Source of the DNA: Marinobacter maritimus
GTDB taxonomy: Bacteria; Pseudomonadota; Gammaproteobacteria; Pseudomonadales; Oleiphilaceae
DNA length: 64,000 nucleotides
Assembly (NCBI RefSeq): GCF_007671675.1
Contig: NZ_VCGW01000008.1
Coordinates: 18,764 to 82,763 of the forward strand
Direction of reading: 5' to 3'
Position numbers and translations under genes: made by a program. How positions within the stretch are numbered: position 1 is the stretch's first letter; each line of letters starts with the position of its first letter. Shown here one piece after another: positions 42,948 through 50,677 of the stretch. The notes below the pieces were generated by a model. That model saw only the letters and a list, made by a program, of their open reading frames with translations, searched no databases and was not told where the DNA came from.

Positions 42948-45293
42948 ATGAAGCAAGATAACAAGGTTGTCAGTTTTTCTGGTCAGAAGCCGTTTTCACG
43001 GTTTGATCTGCCGCCGGCCCTTGTTCGCCTGCGTGATACCTCAGGACAGTCGCTAAAGGGCGTTCTCGGGCGCTTCTTCGAGCGCGCTGACGATGCCTTG
43101 TTTGAGCTTGCCGACCGTGCAGGCTCTAACAAGGATCAGGCAGTCTACTTCGATGCCATGCGCGAGCTCAGGTTGCGGCGTAAAGCTATGGCTGTCTCCG
43201 TACTGCAATACGTTAGCCAGGCGTTTAACGATATCGGCAAGTTCCGGCCCCGGCAATCCGGGGGTGCTCTGGATGAGGTCGATCAGGATTCGTTGAGCCT
43301 TGTTGAACATTCCGACCTTGAGCAGCAGGTTGCTATTGATAATCTGATCAACAAGCTCCGCAATCGTTATCAGGGCGTAATCCAGTTGTTGTCGTTGCGG
43401 GTTAATCACCTGGTGCCTGGAGTTGAGCTGGCGGATAACCAGATGCCGCTGAGTCCGGAAGTTATCTGCGGAGGCCTCGCTGAAGCCTGTGCGGATCTCG
43501 ATATAGATATTCGGGCAAAACTTGTTGTGTTGAAACTGTTTGATCGCTTGCTGGCAGATACGCTTGGTGATTTTTATCAGGAAGCGAACCGCACTCTGAT
43601 TTCGGAAGGCATTCTGCCAGATGTCAAGCGAGCACCGTCCCGTTCTGCAGCGAATGCGGCCAGCACCCGATCGGCGACTTCAGTGCCCGTACCCTCGAGT
43701 TCTGCCCAGCAAGGCTCCGTCGAAGGGGCGGGCGAACTGAGCAGACGCCAAAATGATGGTTATGACCAGATACAGGGCGGCGCTTCCCATGCAACCTTTT
43801 CTGAATTGAGCGAACTTCTGCACCAGAGGAGCAGTTTTCAGGCTGCGGCCGAGCCAGGTGCCGCGGGAGAGGCGTATCTCGATACTGACAGGCTGATGGC
43901 CCGCCTCAGCGAAGCGCAGACAGCCTGTGGCCAGTGGGAAGGTGTTGAAGTTCCTACCCTCGATCAGCAGCTGCAGTCTGTTCTCCAGGCCGCCAATGGC
44001 CAGACAGCCAGTATCGGCCAAGTGGACAACGATGTTATCAACCTCGTGTCCATGCTGTTCGATTTTATTCTGGAAGACCGGCAGCTGCACCCGGTGATGA
44101 AGGCGCTCATCGGGCGGTTGCAGATACCGGTGTTAAAAGTTGCATTGAGCGACAAGAATTTTTTTAATCGCGGCGGCCACCCTGTTCGCAAGTTACTGAA
44201 TGAATTGGCGCTTTCTGCTATCGGCTGGAGTGAGAAGCGCCCTGGTCAGCGTGATCCTCTGCTTGAGAAAATCGAGTCGGTCGTGGATCGCGTGCTGAGC
44301 GAGTTCACGAACAATGTGTCGCTGTTCGATGAGCTTCTGAAAGACTTCAGCCATTTCACGGATCTTGATCGCCGTCGGCGAGAGCTGGTAGAGCAGCGAC
44401 TTCGGGATGCAGAGGAAGGACGGGCGCGCCAGGAGCGTGCGTGTCAGGTGGCTGGCTCACTGGTTCGGGGTCTTACGTCCGACAGGGACATTCCTGAGCC
44501 CGTTCTTGAGATGCTGAACGAAGCCTGGACAAAATACCTTCAGTGGGTCCTGTTGCGGGAAGGTGAAGACGGCGAACGCTGGGCTGATGCCCGTGAATTG
44601 ACTGGCCATATCGTGTGGAGTGTCGATCCGCAGCCCGTTGATGACTCAACTCGAAGCGCACTTCTCCGAGCGATTCCGGCAATTGTTGACGACTTTCGCG
44701 TGGCGCTTCAGGAAATTTCCTGGGACCCGTTTGCAACCGATACAGCGGTTCGTGATCTGGAACTGGCGCACGTTGATGTTTTTCAGCGTCTGGCGACGGC
44801 ACCGTCCCGGCCAGCGCCGCCGGAGGCCGCAGATAAGGCCGCACTGGAAGCTGTGGCAGAGCCTGAAGTCAAGCGGGAGCCAGAGGTTCCAGAGCCAGTT
44901 ACCGGAGGCTTGCAGGCGGCAGTGGCCGGGCCCGGCGAAGTTGAGATTGAGCCACCGGTGCTTTCGGAGCCCGGCGAGCTCGCCTCTGCTTTGGAAAATG
45001 AAGAAGCGATTTCCCGGCAATGGCTGGATCAGGCAGACAGCCTGCGTGTTGGTGCCTGGGTTGAGCTCACCCGCGACGGTACCAAGGTCCGTTGCAAGTT
45101 GGCGGCATTTATACGAGCCACGGGCAAGTACATCTTCGTCAATCGCAGCGGCGCCAAGGTTGCTGAGTACCGCCGTCAGGAGCTGGCTGCCGCTATGGCG
45201 AGCGGTGCCGTCAGCATGCTCGATGACGGGCTTATTTTTGACAGGGCACTTGAGTCCATCATCGATAACCTGCGCAGCAGCCGCAAGGATTGA
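42948..45293 (+). CDS. DUF1631 family protein, large, uncharacterised
   Basis: A 781-residue cytoplasmic protein, sometimes misannotated as thymidine phosphorylase in databases. The start ATG at 42948 has CCGGAG seven bases upstream. It is largely helical, with a low-complexity Ser/Ala linker (about residues 225-265), a long charged helix near residue 490 (RRRELVEQRLRDAEEGRARQ), a Pro/Glu-rich linker near 630-680, and a C-terminal beta domain (LRVGAWVELTRDGTKVRCKL ... YIFVNRSGAKVAEY) that looks PilZ-like. It lacks an RxxxR signature I can point to, so c-di-GMP binding is only a possibility. It sits between nadC and ampDE, as in other gammaproteobacteria. Confidence 0.82.
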   Translation: MKQDNKVVSFSGQKPFSRFDLPPALVRLRDTSGQSLKGVLGRFFERADDALFELADRAGSNKDQAVYFDAMRELRLRRKAMAVSVLQYVSQAFNDIGKFRPRQSGGALDEVDQDSLSLVEHSDLEQQVAIDNLINKLRNRYQGVIQLLSLRVNHLVPGVELADNQMPLSPEVICGGLAEACADLDIDIRAKLVVLKLFDRLLADTLGDFYQEANRTLISEGILPDVKRAPSRSAANAASTRSATSVPVPSSSAQQGSVEGAGELSRRQNDGYDQIQGGASHATFSELSELLHQRSSFQAAAEPGAAGEAYLDTDRLMARLSEAQTACGQWEGVEVPTLDQQLQSVLQAANGQTASIGQVDNDVINLVSMLFDFILEDRQLHPVMKALIGRLQIPVLKVALSDKNFFNRGGHPVRKLLNELALSAIGWSEKRPGQRDPLLEKIESVVDRVLSEFTNNVSLFDELLKDFSHFTDLDRRRRELVEQRLRDAEEGRARQERACQVAGSLVRGLTSDRDIPEPVLEMLNEAWTKYLQWVLLREGEDGERWADARELTGHIVWSVDPQPVDDSTRSALLRAIPAIVDDFRVALQEISWDPFATDTAVRDLELAHVDVFQRLATAPSRPAPPEAADKAALEAVAEPEVKREPEVPEPVTGGLQAAVAGPGEVEIEPPVLSEPGELASALENEEAISRQWLDQADSLRVGAWVELTRDGTKVRCKLAAFIRATGKYIFVNRSGAKVAEYRRQELAAAMASGAVSMLDDGLIFDRALESIIDNLRSSRKD

Positions 45294-45365
45294 TCCGTGG
45301 TAACGAGCGTTACTTTGTGATTCAATCCAGTCACGGTGTAATGCTCTGATAATTGTGGACTCATA

Positions 45366-46019
45366 TTGCTTCATTCAGCCTCCGATCACTCCCTCGCAAC
45401 CGTTTATGGAGAAAACATTGAAACTCTCCGCAAAACGGGGCGCCTTTCGTCTGCCCGCTGGTGTCCGTCGCCGAACTACGGTTCCCGCCCCGAAGATGCG
45501 ACTATAAGTCTGCTGGTGGTGCATAACATCAGCCTTCCCCCCGGTCAGTTTGGTGGGCGCTACATTGAAGACTTTTTTACGAACTGTCTGAATCCAGCTG
45601 AACACCCATACTTCTCAACCATTGCCGAGATGCGTGTTTCCGCTCATGCTCTGATCAGGCGGGATGGCGCCGTCGTGCAGTTTGTCAGCCTTCTGGAGCG
45701 GGCCTGGCACGCAGGTCGCTCCTGTTTCGAGGGGGTTGAGGAGTGTAATGATTTCTCCATTGGTATTGAGCTTGAGGGCGCGGATGACGTGCCCTATACG
45801 GCGGAGCAGTATCACTCGCTGGCAGTGCTCACCAAGGTGATCAGCTCGGCTTGGCCGGCCATTACAAACGATCGGATTACCGGGCACTGTGACATTGCGC
45901 CGGGTCGCAAGACTGATCCCGGACCAGCGTTTGACTGGCACAGTTTCCGTGCTTCATTGCAAGCAGCGCAGTCTGGCGGGCATTGTGAAAAACTGGCCCA
46001 CAGGGGGCCCTCTGAATGA
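45366..46019 (+). CDS. ampD: 1,6-anhydro-N-acetylmuramyl-L-alanine amidase
   Basis: Cytosolic zinc amidase of peptidoglycan recycling; loss in other species derepresses AmpC beta-lactamase through AmpR. Zinc ligands are in VVHNISLPPGQFG and ITGHCDIAPGRKTDPG (His, His, Asp), with FVSLLERAWHAGRS between. The start is unclear: TTG at 45366 gives 217 residues with poor initiation signals, while the family start would be near residue 18, where GGAGA precedes an ATT codon at 45417 (see findings). The end overlaps ampE (ATGA). Confidence 0.95.
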   Translation: MLHSASDHSLATVYGENIETLRKTGRLSSARWCPSPNYGSRPEDATISLLVVHNISLPPGQFGGRYIEDFFTNCLNPAEHPYFSTIAEMRVSAHALIRRDGAVVQFVSLLERAWHAGRSCFEGVEECNDFSIGIELEGADDVPYTAEQYHSLAVLTKVISSAWPAITNDRITGHCDIAPGRKTDPGPAFDWHSFRASLQAAQSGGHCEKLAHRGPSE

Positions 46020-46903
46020 TTCTCGTGGTGTTTCTGATTGCCTACCTCGTGCGCAGGCGCCTTGACGGCTACAATGCGGTTTCCAGTGATGTGCTATGGC
46101 GCCACTGGTTTCGTAAGGGCCGCGTCGCTAAAGCCGGGCGTGAACCAGGCGTTATGGCTGGCTTTGTTCTGGTAGCCTTGCCTGCAGTGCTGGCGGCCGT
46201 TTGTGTATATATCCTGTCGCTCTACGGCTGGCGAGTAGCTGGTTATCCTCTCGAAATTCTTGTTCTCGTTCTACTGATGGGGGCGCCTGGCTGGCGTAAG
46301 TCTGTTGAGGCCTATAGCGATGCTTGGCACAAGGGTGATATGCAGGCGGCCTGGCACCATATTCAGGACCGTCTGCCGGCGGCAGAGCGCGGTGCGGCAG
46401 CGTCGCCGGAGGTAATGCACCTCTCGCTATCCCGGGCACTGATGCTGACGGTCTTTCAACGTTTTTTCCTTATTGCATTCTGGTATGTCGTAGGTGGCGT
46501 TGGCCTTGCGATATTCGCGCGTGGACTATTGGCTCTGGCTGAGCAATGGCCCCAAGCCGCGGCAAGGCCGAGGTACCTCAAAGCCTGCGAGTGGATTAGC
46601 TGGATACCGGTAAGGCTGCTGTCGATTACTTTTGGGATTGCGGGTGACCTGTCGGGTTGGCTGGGAGAGGCCAAGGCAGCGATTCTCGGAATCAGTAAAA
46701 AAACTTCAGAAGTGCTCATGATCTCTGCCAATGGGTCGTTAACCGGGTATGCGCTTGACCCGGCCCGCTTTTCCCGCGTACACCCGGACGAATGGGCCAG
46801 TTTTGGCGGACGTAGCCTGAGTGCCGTGAGGGACTTGCTGAACCGGAGTATGCTGGTGTGGATTTGCGTACTGGCGCTGCTGGTGATTGCAGGGGTTGTA
46901 TGA
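46016..46903 (+). CDS. ampE: AmpE-type regulatory membrane protein
   Basis: A 295-residue inner-membrane protein with four to five hydrophobic helices, encoded directly after ampD with a four-base overlap. LVVFLIAYLVRRRLDGYN and RFFLIAFWYVVGGVGLAIFA mark the family (AmpE, related to CobD/CbiB). In E. coli it was proposed as a sensor linked to beta-lactamase regulation; its biochemical role is unsettled. No ampR or ampC lies in this window. Confidence 0.9.
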   Translation: MILVVFLIAYLVRRRLDGYNAVSSDVLWRHWFRKGRVAKAGREPGVMAGFVLVALPAVLAAVCVYILSLYGWRVAGYPLEILVLVLLMGAPGWRKSVEAYSDAWHKGDMQAAWHHIQDRLPAAERGAAASPEVMHLSLSRALMLTVFQRFFLIAFWYVVGGVGLAIFARGLLALAEQWPQAAARPRYLKACEWISWIPVRLLSITFGIAGDLSGWLGEAKAAILGISKKTSEVLMISANGSLTGYALDPARFSRVHPDEWASFGGRSLSAVRDLLNRSMLVWICVLALLVIAGVV

Positions 46904-46928
46904 AGGTGCAGACAGCGAAAGATAGCGC

Positions 46929-46955
46929 TCAAGTTTTAAGGTGTTCAGTCGATAA
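46929..46955 (+). promoter_or_regulatory. FliA (sigma-28) type promoter for the chemotaxis receptor
   Basis: TCAAGTTT at 46929-46936, an 11-base spacer, then GTCGATAA at 46948-46955 matches the sigma-28 consensus TAAAGTTT-N11-GCCGATAA with exact spacing and few mismatches. It lies about 50 bases upstream of a methyl-accepting chemotaxis protein gene, a typical class of FliA target. Confidence 0.8.
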
Positions 46956-47003
46956 CAAAAAAAGAACGTAAGTTCATTGTTTGTGCTTTAAAAGGGGATC
47001 AAT

Positions 47004-49034
47004 GTGAAGCAGCTCATTAATCCAGCAGTCGCATTGATGAATCGACTGCCAATGCTGTACAAGTTCAGTCTTATCAGCATTCTGTTCCTCTTGCCGATTG
47101 GTGGGTTGTCCTGGCTTGTGATGACTGAGCTCAACCGCTCGGTTGAGACAATGACCCGTGGTGTTGAAGGGTTGGAACAATTACGGCAGATAGATCGCCT
47201 GGTAGATGCTTCGATGGACTATCGGGATTACCGTGCACCTGCGGTGACCAAAAATGAGAGCGCCCTCATGGCTCGCTCCGATAAAGCAGCTGAAAATATT
47301 GACTCCATTCTAGAGAGCCTGGTGGCAGAGCCCCGCTCATTTGATGCGTCTGGCTCCTGGACAGACCAGGTCGAGGCGCTTCAGGCTGACTGGCAGGCCC
47401 TACGTGCAGATGACAACTACCAGACCAACTTTGATCCCCAGTTCAAGTACTATCAGGAGTTTGTCCAAAAGGTACTGGCGCTTCTCCCCGCCACAATAGA
47501 AACATCCGGTCTGGGCCAGGGGGCATCGAGAGAGAACCAGCTTGTTCTCGGGCTGATACGCGAAACCATGCCGGATGCCCGCAGCGTTATCGGACAGGCT
47601 CGCTCTTACGGACTTTACGCGTTGGTTGAAGGACAGGTTGGCTATGCGCTAAGTGAAACCTTCAATGAAATCTATGATCGCCTTACAAATCGCAGTTCGT
47701 TGCTTTCGCCAGCACTGACGATTGCTGCAAACGCATCTCCGGCCCTGTCGTCCAACGCAGATGATGCCTTTCAGCAGGTTGATGAGAGTCTGCTGAATGT
47801 TCGCCAACTTCTCGATGTGAATATTATTACGCCCATGCGCCTGGAGCTGTCCTGGCAGGAATATGACTCACTTGTTTCCGCGCAGCTGGCGGGTTACGGA
47901 GTGCTGAAAGCTGCAGCGTTGGATGTGGTTGAGGCCAACCTGAATGCCCGCCTGCAGCAGGAAGTGAGCCAGCGTCGCCTGATCGTGGTGGCACTGATCG
48001 TGGTTCTGCTAATCGTGGTGTACCTCTATGTTGGTTTCTTTATGTCGGTGCGCACAGCGATCAACCGGTTCAGTGAAGCTGCACGCAAGGTAGCAGCAGG
48101 GGATATGACCACTCGTATTTCACTTGATAACCGCGATGAACTCGGCGAGCTGACCGGTGAATTCAACAACATGACGGATCGAATGGCCGACCTGATACGC
48201 TCTGTAGGGCAGACAACTTCTGAGGTTGACCAGCAGGCTGCGCGAGTCAAGGATACGGCTGCCGCCAACAGCGAAGCGGTGGCGCGCCAGATGGCGGAGA
48301 GTGGCCAGATCAATGAGGCTATGAGCCAGATGGTTGAAGCTGTGAACGAAGTTACAGAGAGTGCTCATCGGGTTGCAGACAGCGCTACAGCCGCTGAACA
48401 GGATACGGAAACCGGGCGCGGTGTTGTTGCGGATACCGTGGATACGATCAACCGGCTGGCGACTGAGATTTCCAGTGCGGTAGATGTTATCAACCGGGTG
48501 AGTGCAGACAGCGACAACATCAGCCAGGTTCTGGTGGAAATAAAGGCAATAGCCGGTCAAACCAATCTTCTGGCGTTGAACGCAGCTATCGAAGCGGCCC
48601 GTGCGGGCGAGCACGGACGCGGTTTCGCAGTTGTTGCCGACGAAGTGCGTTCTTTGTCCCAGCGCACTCACAAGTCCACCGAAGAAATCGAAGGCATGAT
48701 TTCACGTCTTCAGAGCGGCGTGAAAGATGCGGTAGCGGCCATGACTAACAGCCGTGATGTGACACAGGCAACCGTTCAGAAATCCGGAGAAGTAACGGAA
48801 GCGCTGAGTCGCATCGCCAATGGCATATCGGTGATCGTTGACATGAGCCACCAGATAGCCCAGGCAGCGGAAGAGCAGTCTGCAGTATCCAAAGATGTAA
48901 ATGTCAGCGTTGCTCACATTGGCGAGTTGGGTACATCGACGGCCTCTAACGCTGAAGAAACACTGGCTTCATCGCGGCAGATGTCCGAGCTGACGGCTTC
49001 TCTGCAGAGGCTTGTGGAAGCGTTTAAGGTCTGA
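47004..49034 (+). CDS. Methyl-accepting chemotaxis protein
   Basis: A 676-residue transmembrane chemoreceptor. TM1 is about residues 20-40 (FSLISILFLLPIGGLSWLV), followed by a large periplasmic helical sensor domain of nearly 290 residues (longer than a simple four-helix bundle), TM2 near 326-346 (LIVVALIVVLLIVVYLYVGF), a HAMP domain, and a cytoplasmic signalling hairpin whose tip (QTNLLALNAAIEAARAGEHG near residue 520) is intact. No CheR-binding pentapeptide is at the C-terminus (ends VEAFKV). The GTG start has AGGGG upstream. A FliA-type promoter precedes it. The ligand is unknown. Confidence 0.96.
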   Translation: MKQLINPAVALMNRLPMLYKFSLISILFLLPIGGLSWLVMTELNRSVETMTRGVEGLEQLRQIDRLVDASMDYRDYRAPAVTKNESALMARSDKAAENIDSILESLVAEPRSFDASGSWTDQVEALQADWQALRADDNYQTNFDPQFKYYQEFVQKVLALLPATIETSGLGQGASRENQLVLGLIRETMPDARSVIGQARSYGLYALVEGQVGYALSETFNEIYDRLTNRSSLLSPALTIAANASPALSSNADDAFQQVDESLLNVRQLLDVNIITPMRLELSWQEYDSLVSAQLAGYGVLKAAALDVVEANLNARLQQEVSQRRLIVVALIVVLLIVVYLYVGFFMSVRTAINRFSEAARKVAAGDMTTRISLDNRDELGELTGEFNNMTDRMADLIRSVGQTTSEVDQQAARVKDTAAANSEAVARQMAESGQINEAMSQMVEAVNEVTESAHRVADSATAAEQDTETGRGVVADTVDTINRLATEISSAVDVINRVSADSDNISQVLVEIKAIAGQTNLLALNAAIEAARAGEHGRGFAVVADEVRSLSQRTHKSTEEIEGMISRLQSGVKDAVAAMTNSRDVTQATVQKSGEVTEALSRIANGISVIVDMSHQIAQAAEEQSAVSKDVNVSVAHIGELGTSTASNAEETLASSRQMSELTASLQRLVEAFKV

Positions 49035-49056
49035 AGTCGGGCTACATGCCCGACTT
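49034..49056. terminator. Hairpin spanning both convergent stop codons
   Basis: AAGTCGGGC (49034-49042) and GCCCGACTT (49048-49056) form a 9-bp stem with a TACAT loop. It covers the last base of the chemoreceptor stop and the end of the adenosyltransferase gene. The T tract is weak (TTCTTCTG), so it may act more as an mRNA end stabiliser than a full terminator. Confidence 0.5.
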
Positions 49057-49599
49057 CTTCTGATCCCACAAAATTTCTTCAGCGCCTTCCCGACGCGCCA
49101 ATACCCTTGATGCCACAAACAACAGGTCTGACAAACGGTTCAGGTACTGGCGCGCCAGCAGGTTGATAGAGTCTTCATGGCTAAGGGCAACCACTACACG
49201 CTCGGTGCGGCGGCAAACAGCGCGGGCCAGGTGGCATTGTGCTGCCGCAGGGCTTCCGCCGGGGAGGATGAAATTCTTCAGGGGCGGTAACGGCTCGTTC
49301 ATCTCGTCCAGCAGGTTCTCCAGCCAACTGATGTGCTCATCGCTGATCGCCTTGCTACCCGGAATCGCAAACTCACCTCCCAGATCGAACAAGTGATGCT
49401 GAATGCGGCGTAACGATTCCAGCATCTCATCATCAGTGTCCAGAGTTTCAACTAGCAGACCAATATGGCAGTTCAGCTCATCGGCCATGCCCATCGCCTC
49501 AACACGCTGAGCGTTTTTGGCGATGCGATTACCATCGGCGAGGCCCGTAGTGCCGTCGTCACCAGTGCGCGTGTAAATCTTGGAAAGGCGGTTACCCAT
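49042..49599 (-). CDS. PduO-type cob(I)yrinic acid a,c-diamide adenosyltransferase
   Basis: Transfers the adenosyl group of ATP to cob(I)alamin to make coenzyme B12. The start MGNRLSKIYTRTGDDGTTGL is preceded by AGGAGC, spacing 8, giving 185 residues; longer in-frame starts are rejected. The N-terminal TRTGDDGTTGL ATP-binding motif and VCRRTERVVVAL with LNRLSDLLFVASR at the end are diagnostic of the PduO/MMAB type. No other cobalamin gene lies nearby; it may serve a salvage pathway. Confidence 0.94.
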   Translation of the reverse strand: MGNRLSKIYTRTGDDGTTGLADGNRIAKNAQRVEAMGMADELNCHIGLLVETLDTDDEMLESLRRIQHHLFDLGGEFAIPGSKAISDEHISWLENLLDEMNEPLPPLKNFILPGGSPAAAQCHLARAVCRRTERVVVALSHEDSINLLARQYLNRLSDLLFVASRVLARREGAEEILWDQKKSGM

Positions 49600-49640
49600 G
49601 AGGGTGCTCCTGATAGTTAAAAGCTGGTTTACAAAAAGTG

Positions 49641-50675
49641 TTACAGATCTTGTACTTGATCGGTCAACATTTGGTTTACCGGCGTGGCAATGCCATGACG
49701 CTTTCCACATTGCACAAGATAGCCATTGATAAAATCAATCTCGGTTTTACGCCCTGCCATAACATCCGCGCACATGGACGAAGTATTGCTGGCGGTATTC
49801 CTCGCCACCGTTTCAATTTGCTCCCGAAGAACCTCCGGTGCAATAGCCTCCAAGGTTTCCGCATGAAGCAAAAGAGATATCTCCGCGCAAAGCCCGTCAA
49901 TACTTTGCTGATAAAGAGTTGAGCTCAGAATGCCACCGTTAGGGCAGTCGAGCAGAGCCGTAAACGGATTGATCCCCGCATTGATCACCAGCTTCTGCCA
50001 AAGCCGCTGCAGAATGTTCTCCTCAGCATGAACCCTCAAGCCGCTTTCAGCCAACTGTTGAACAATACTCGCTGTGTGATCAGAGGCAGAAGCGGTAAGC
50101 GCGCCCACCCAGGTGTCACCGGCCCCGGCGTGAACCAATACATCCGGGGACGGTCTGTTTGCACCTTCGGTGGTGCTCGCGGCCAAAATCGACCGTTCCG
50201 GCCAGCGCTCGGCCACTGCTTGTTGGGTGCCCAGACCGTTCTGAAACAAAACAACGGGAGTGCCGTCCGGAATGTGAGGTAACCAGCTGTCCAAAGCCGA
50301 AAGTGTGTCTCCAGCTTTTGTCGTTACTAGCAACAATTCAATGTTGTCACCAGGTTGTAGCCACGGAAGCGAAACATTGGAACGGGCCTGCACAGAGTCC
50401 GGCGAAGCCGTCAGGAACCCCTTCCCGAAACCTTGCGGAGCCAGGGATGGCGGAGCAGAGCGTACAAGGACGTATTCACAGCGTGTTTTGGGAAGGGGTT
50501 CCTGACGGCTGACGCTTCGCCTAAGCCGATTACTCTCAGGCTTCTCGCAATGCAGGCGAGGCAAAAACCCACAATGCTCAGAAGGCAAAAGAGCAGCCCA
50601 AAGCCGCCCCAAAGAACCCGCTCCAAGAATGGCAATCAACCCGCCACCCCCGGAACGCTCACCCGCAGCCGCCAT
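49641..50675 (-). CDS. panE: 2-dehydropantoate 2-reductase with an in-frame repeat insertion
   Basis: NADPH-dependent ketopantoate reductase of pantothenate/CoA synthesis. The dinucleotide fold starts LIAILGAGSLGRLW, then LLLVTTKAGD with a conserved lysine at residue 120, and KLVINAGINPFTALLDCPNG carrying the catalytic lysine. The 344 residues are about 40 longer than usual (E. coli 303). The excess is residues 52-92, encoded by palindromic element D (50401-50521), inserted in frame between the first beta-alpha unit and the VTTKA strand. Essential motifs lie outside it, so the enzyme may still work. The start is two bases after the valS stop, suggesting coupling. Confidence 0.9.
   Translation of the reverse strand: MAAAGERSGGGGLIAILGAGSLGRLWAALLPSEHCGFLPRLHCEKPESNRLRRSVSRQEPLPKTRCEYVLVRSAPPSLAPQGFGKGFLTASPDSVQARSNVSLPWLQPGDNIELLLVTTKAGDTLSALDSWLPHIPDGTPVVLFQNGLGTQQAVAERWPERSILAASTTEGANRPSPDVLVHAGAGDTWVGALTASASDHTASIVQQLAESGLRVHAEENILQRLWQKLVINAGINPFTALLDCPNGGILSSTLYQQSIDGLCAEISLLLHAETLEAIAPEVLREQIETVARNTASNTSSMCADVMAGRKTEIDFINGYLVQCGKRHGIATPVNQMLTDQVQDL
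50406..50510 (+). repeat. Palindromic dispersed element, copy D (inside panE)
   Basis: Arms 50406-50430 and 50486-50510 pair over 25 bp with one mismatch; an outer GGCGAAG (50401-50407) and CTTCGCC (50515-50521) extend the symmetry. The core holds GCCAGGGATGGC (50440-50451) and GTACAAGGACGTAT (50462-50475), with AGGGA and AAGGA in the loops. It is the most diverged copy. Orientation is that of copies A and C, which is antisense to panE. The whole element is read through by panE without a stop. Confidence 0.88.
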
Positions 50676-50677
50676 AA

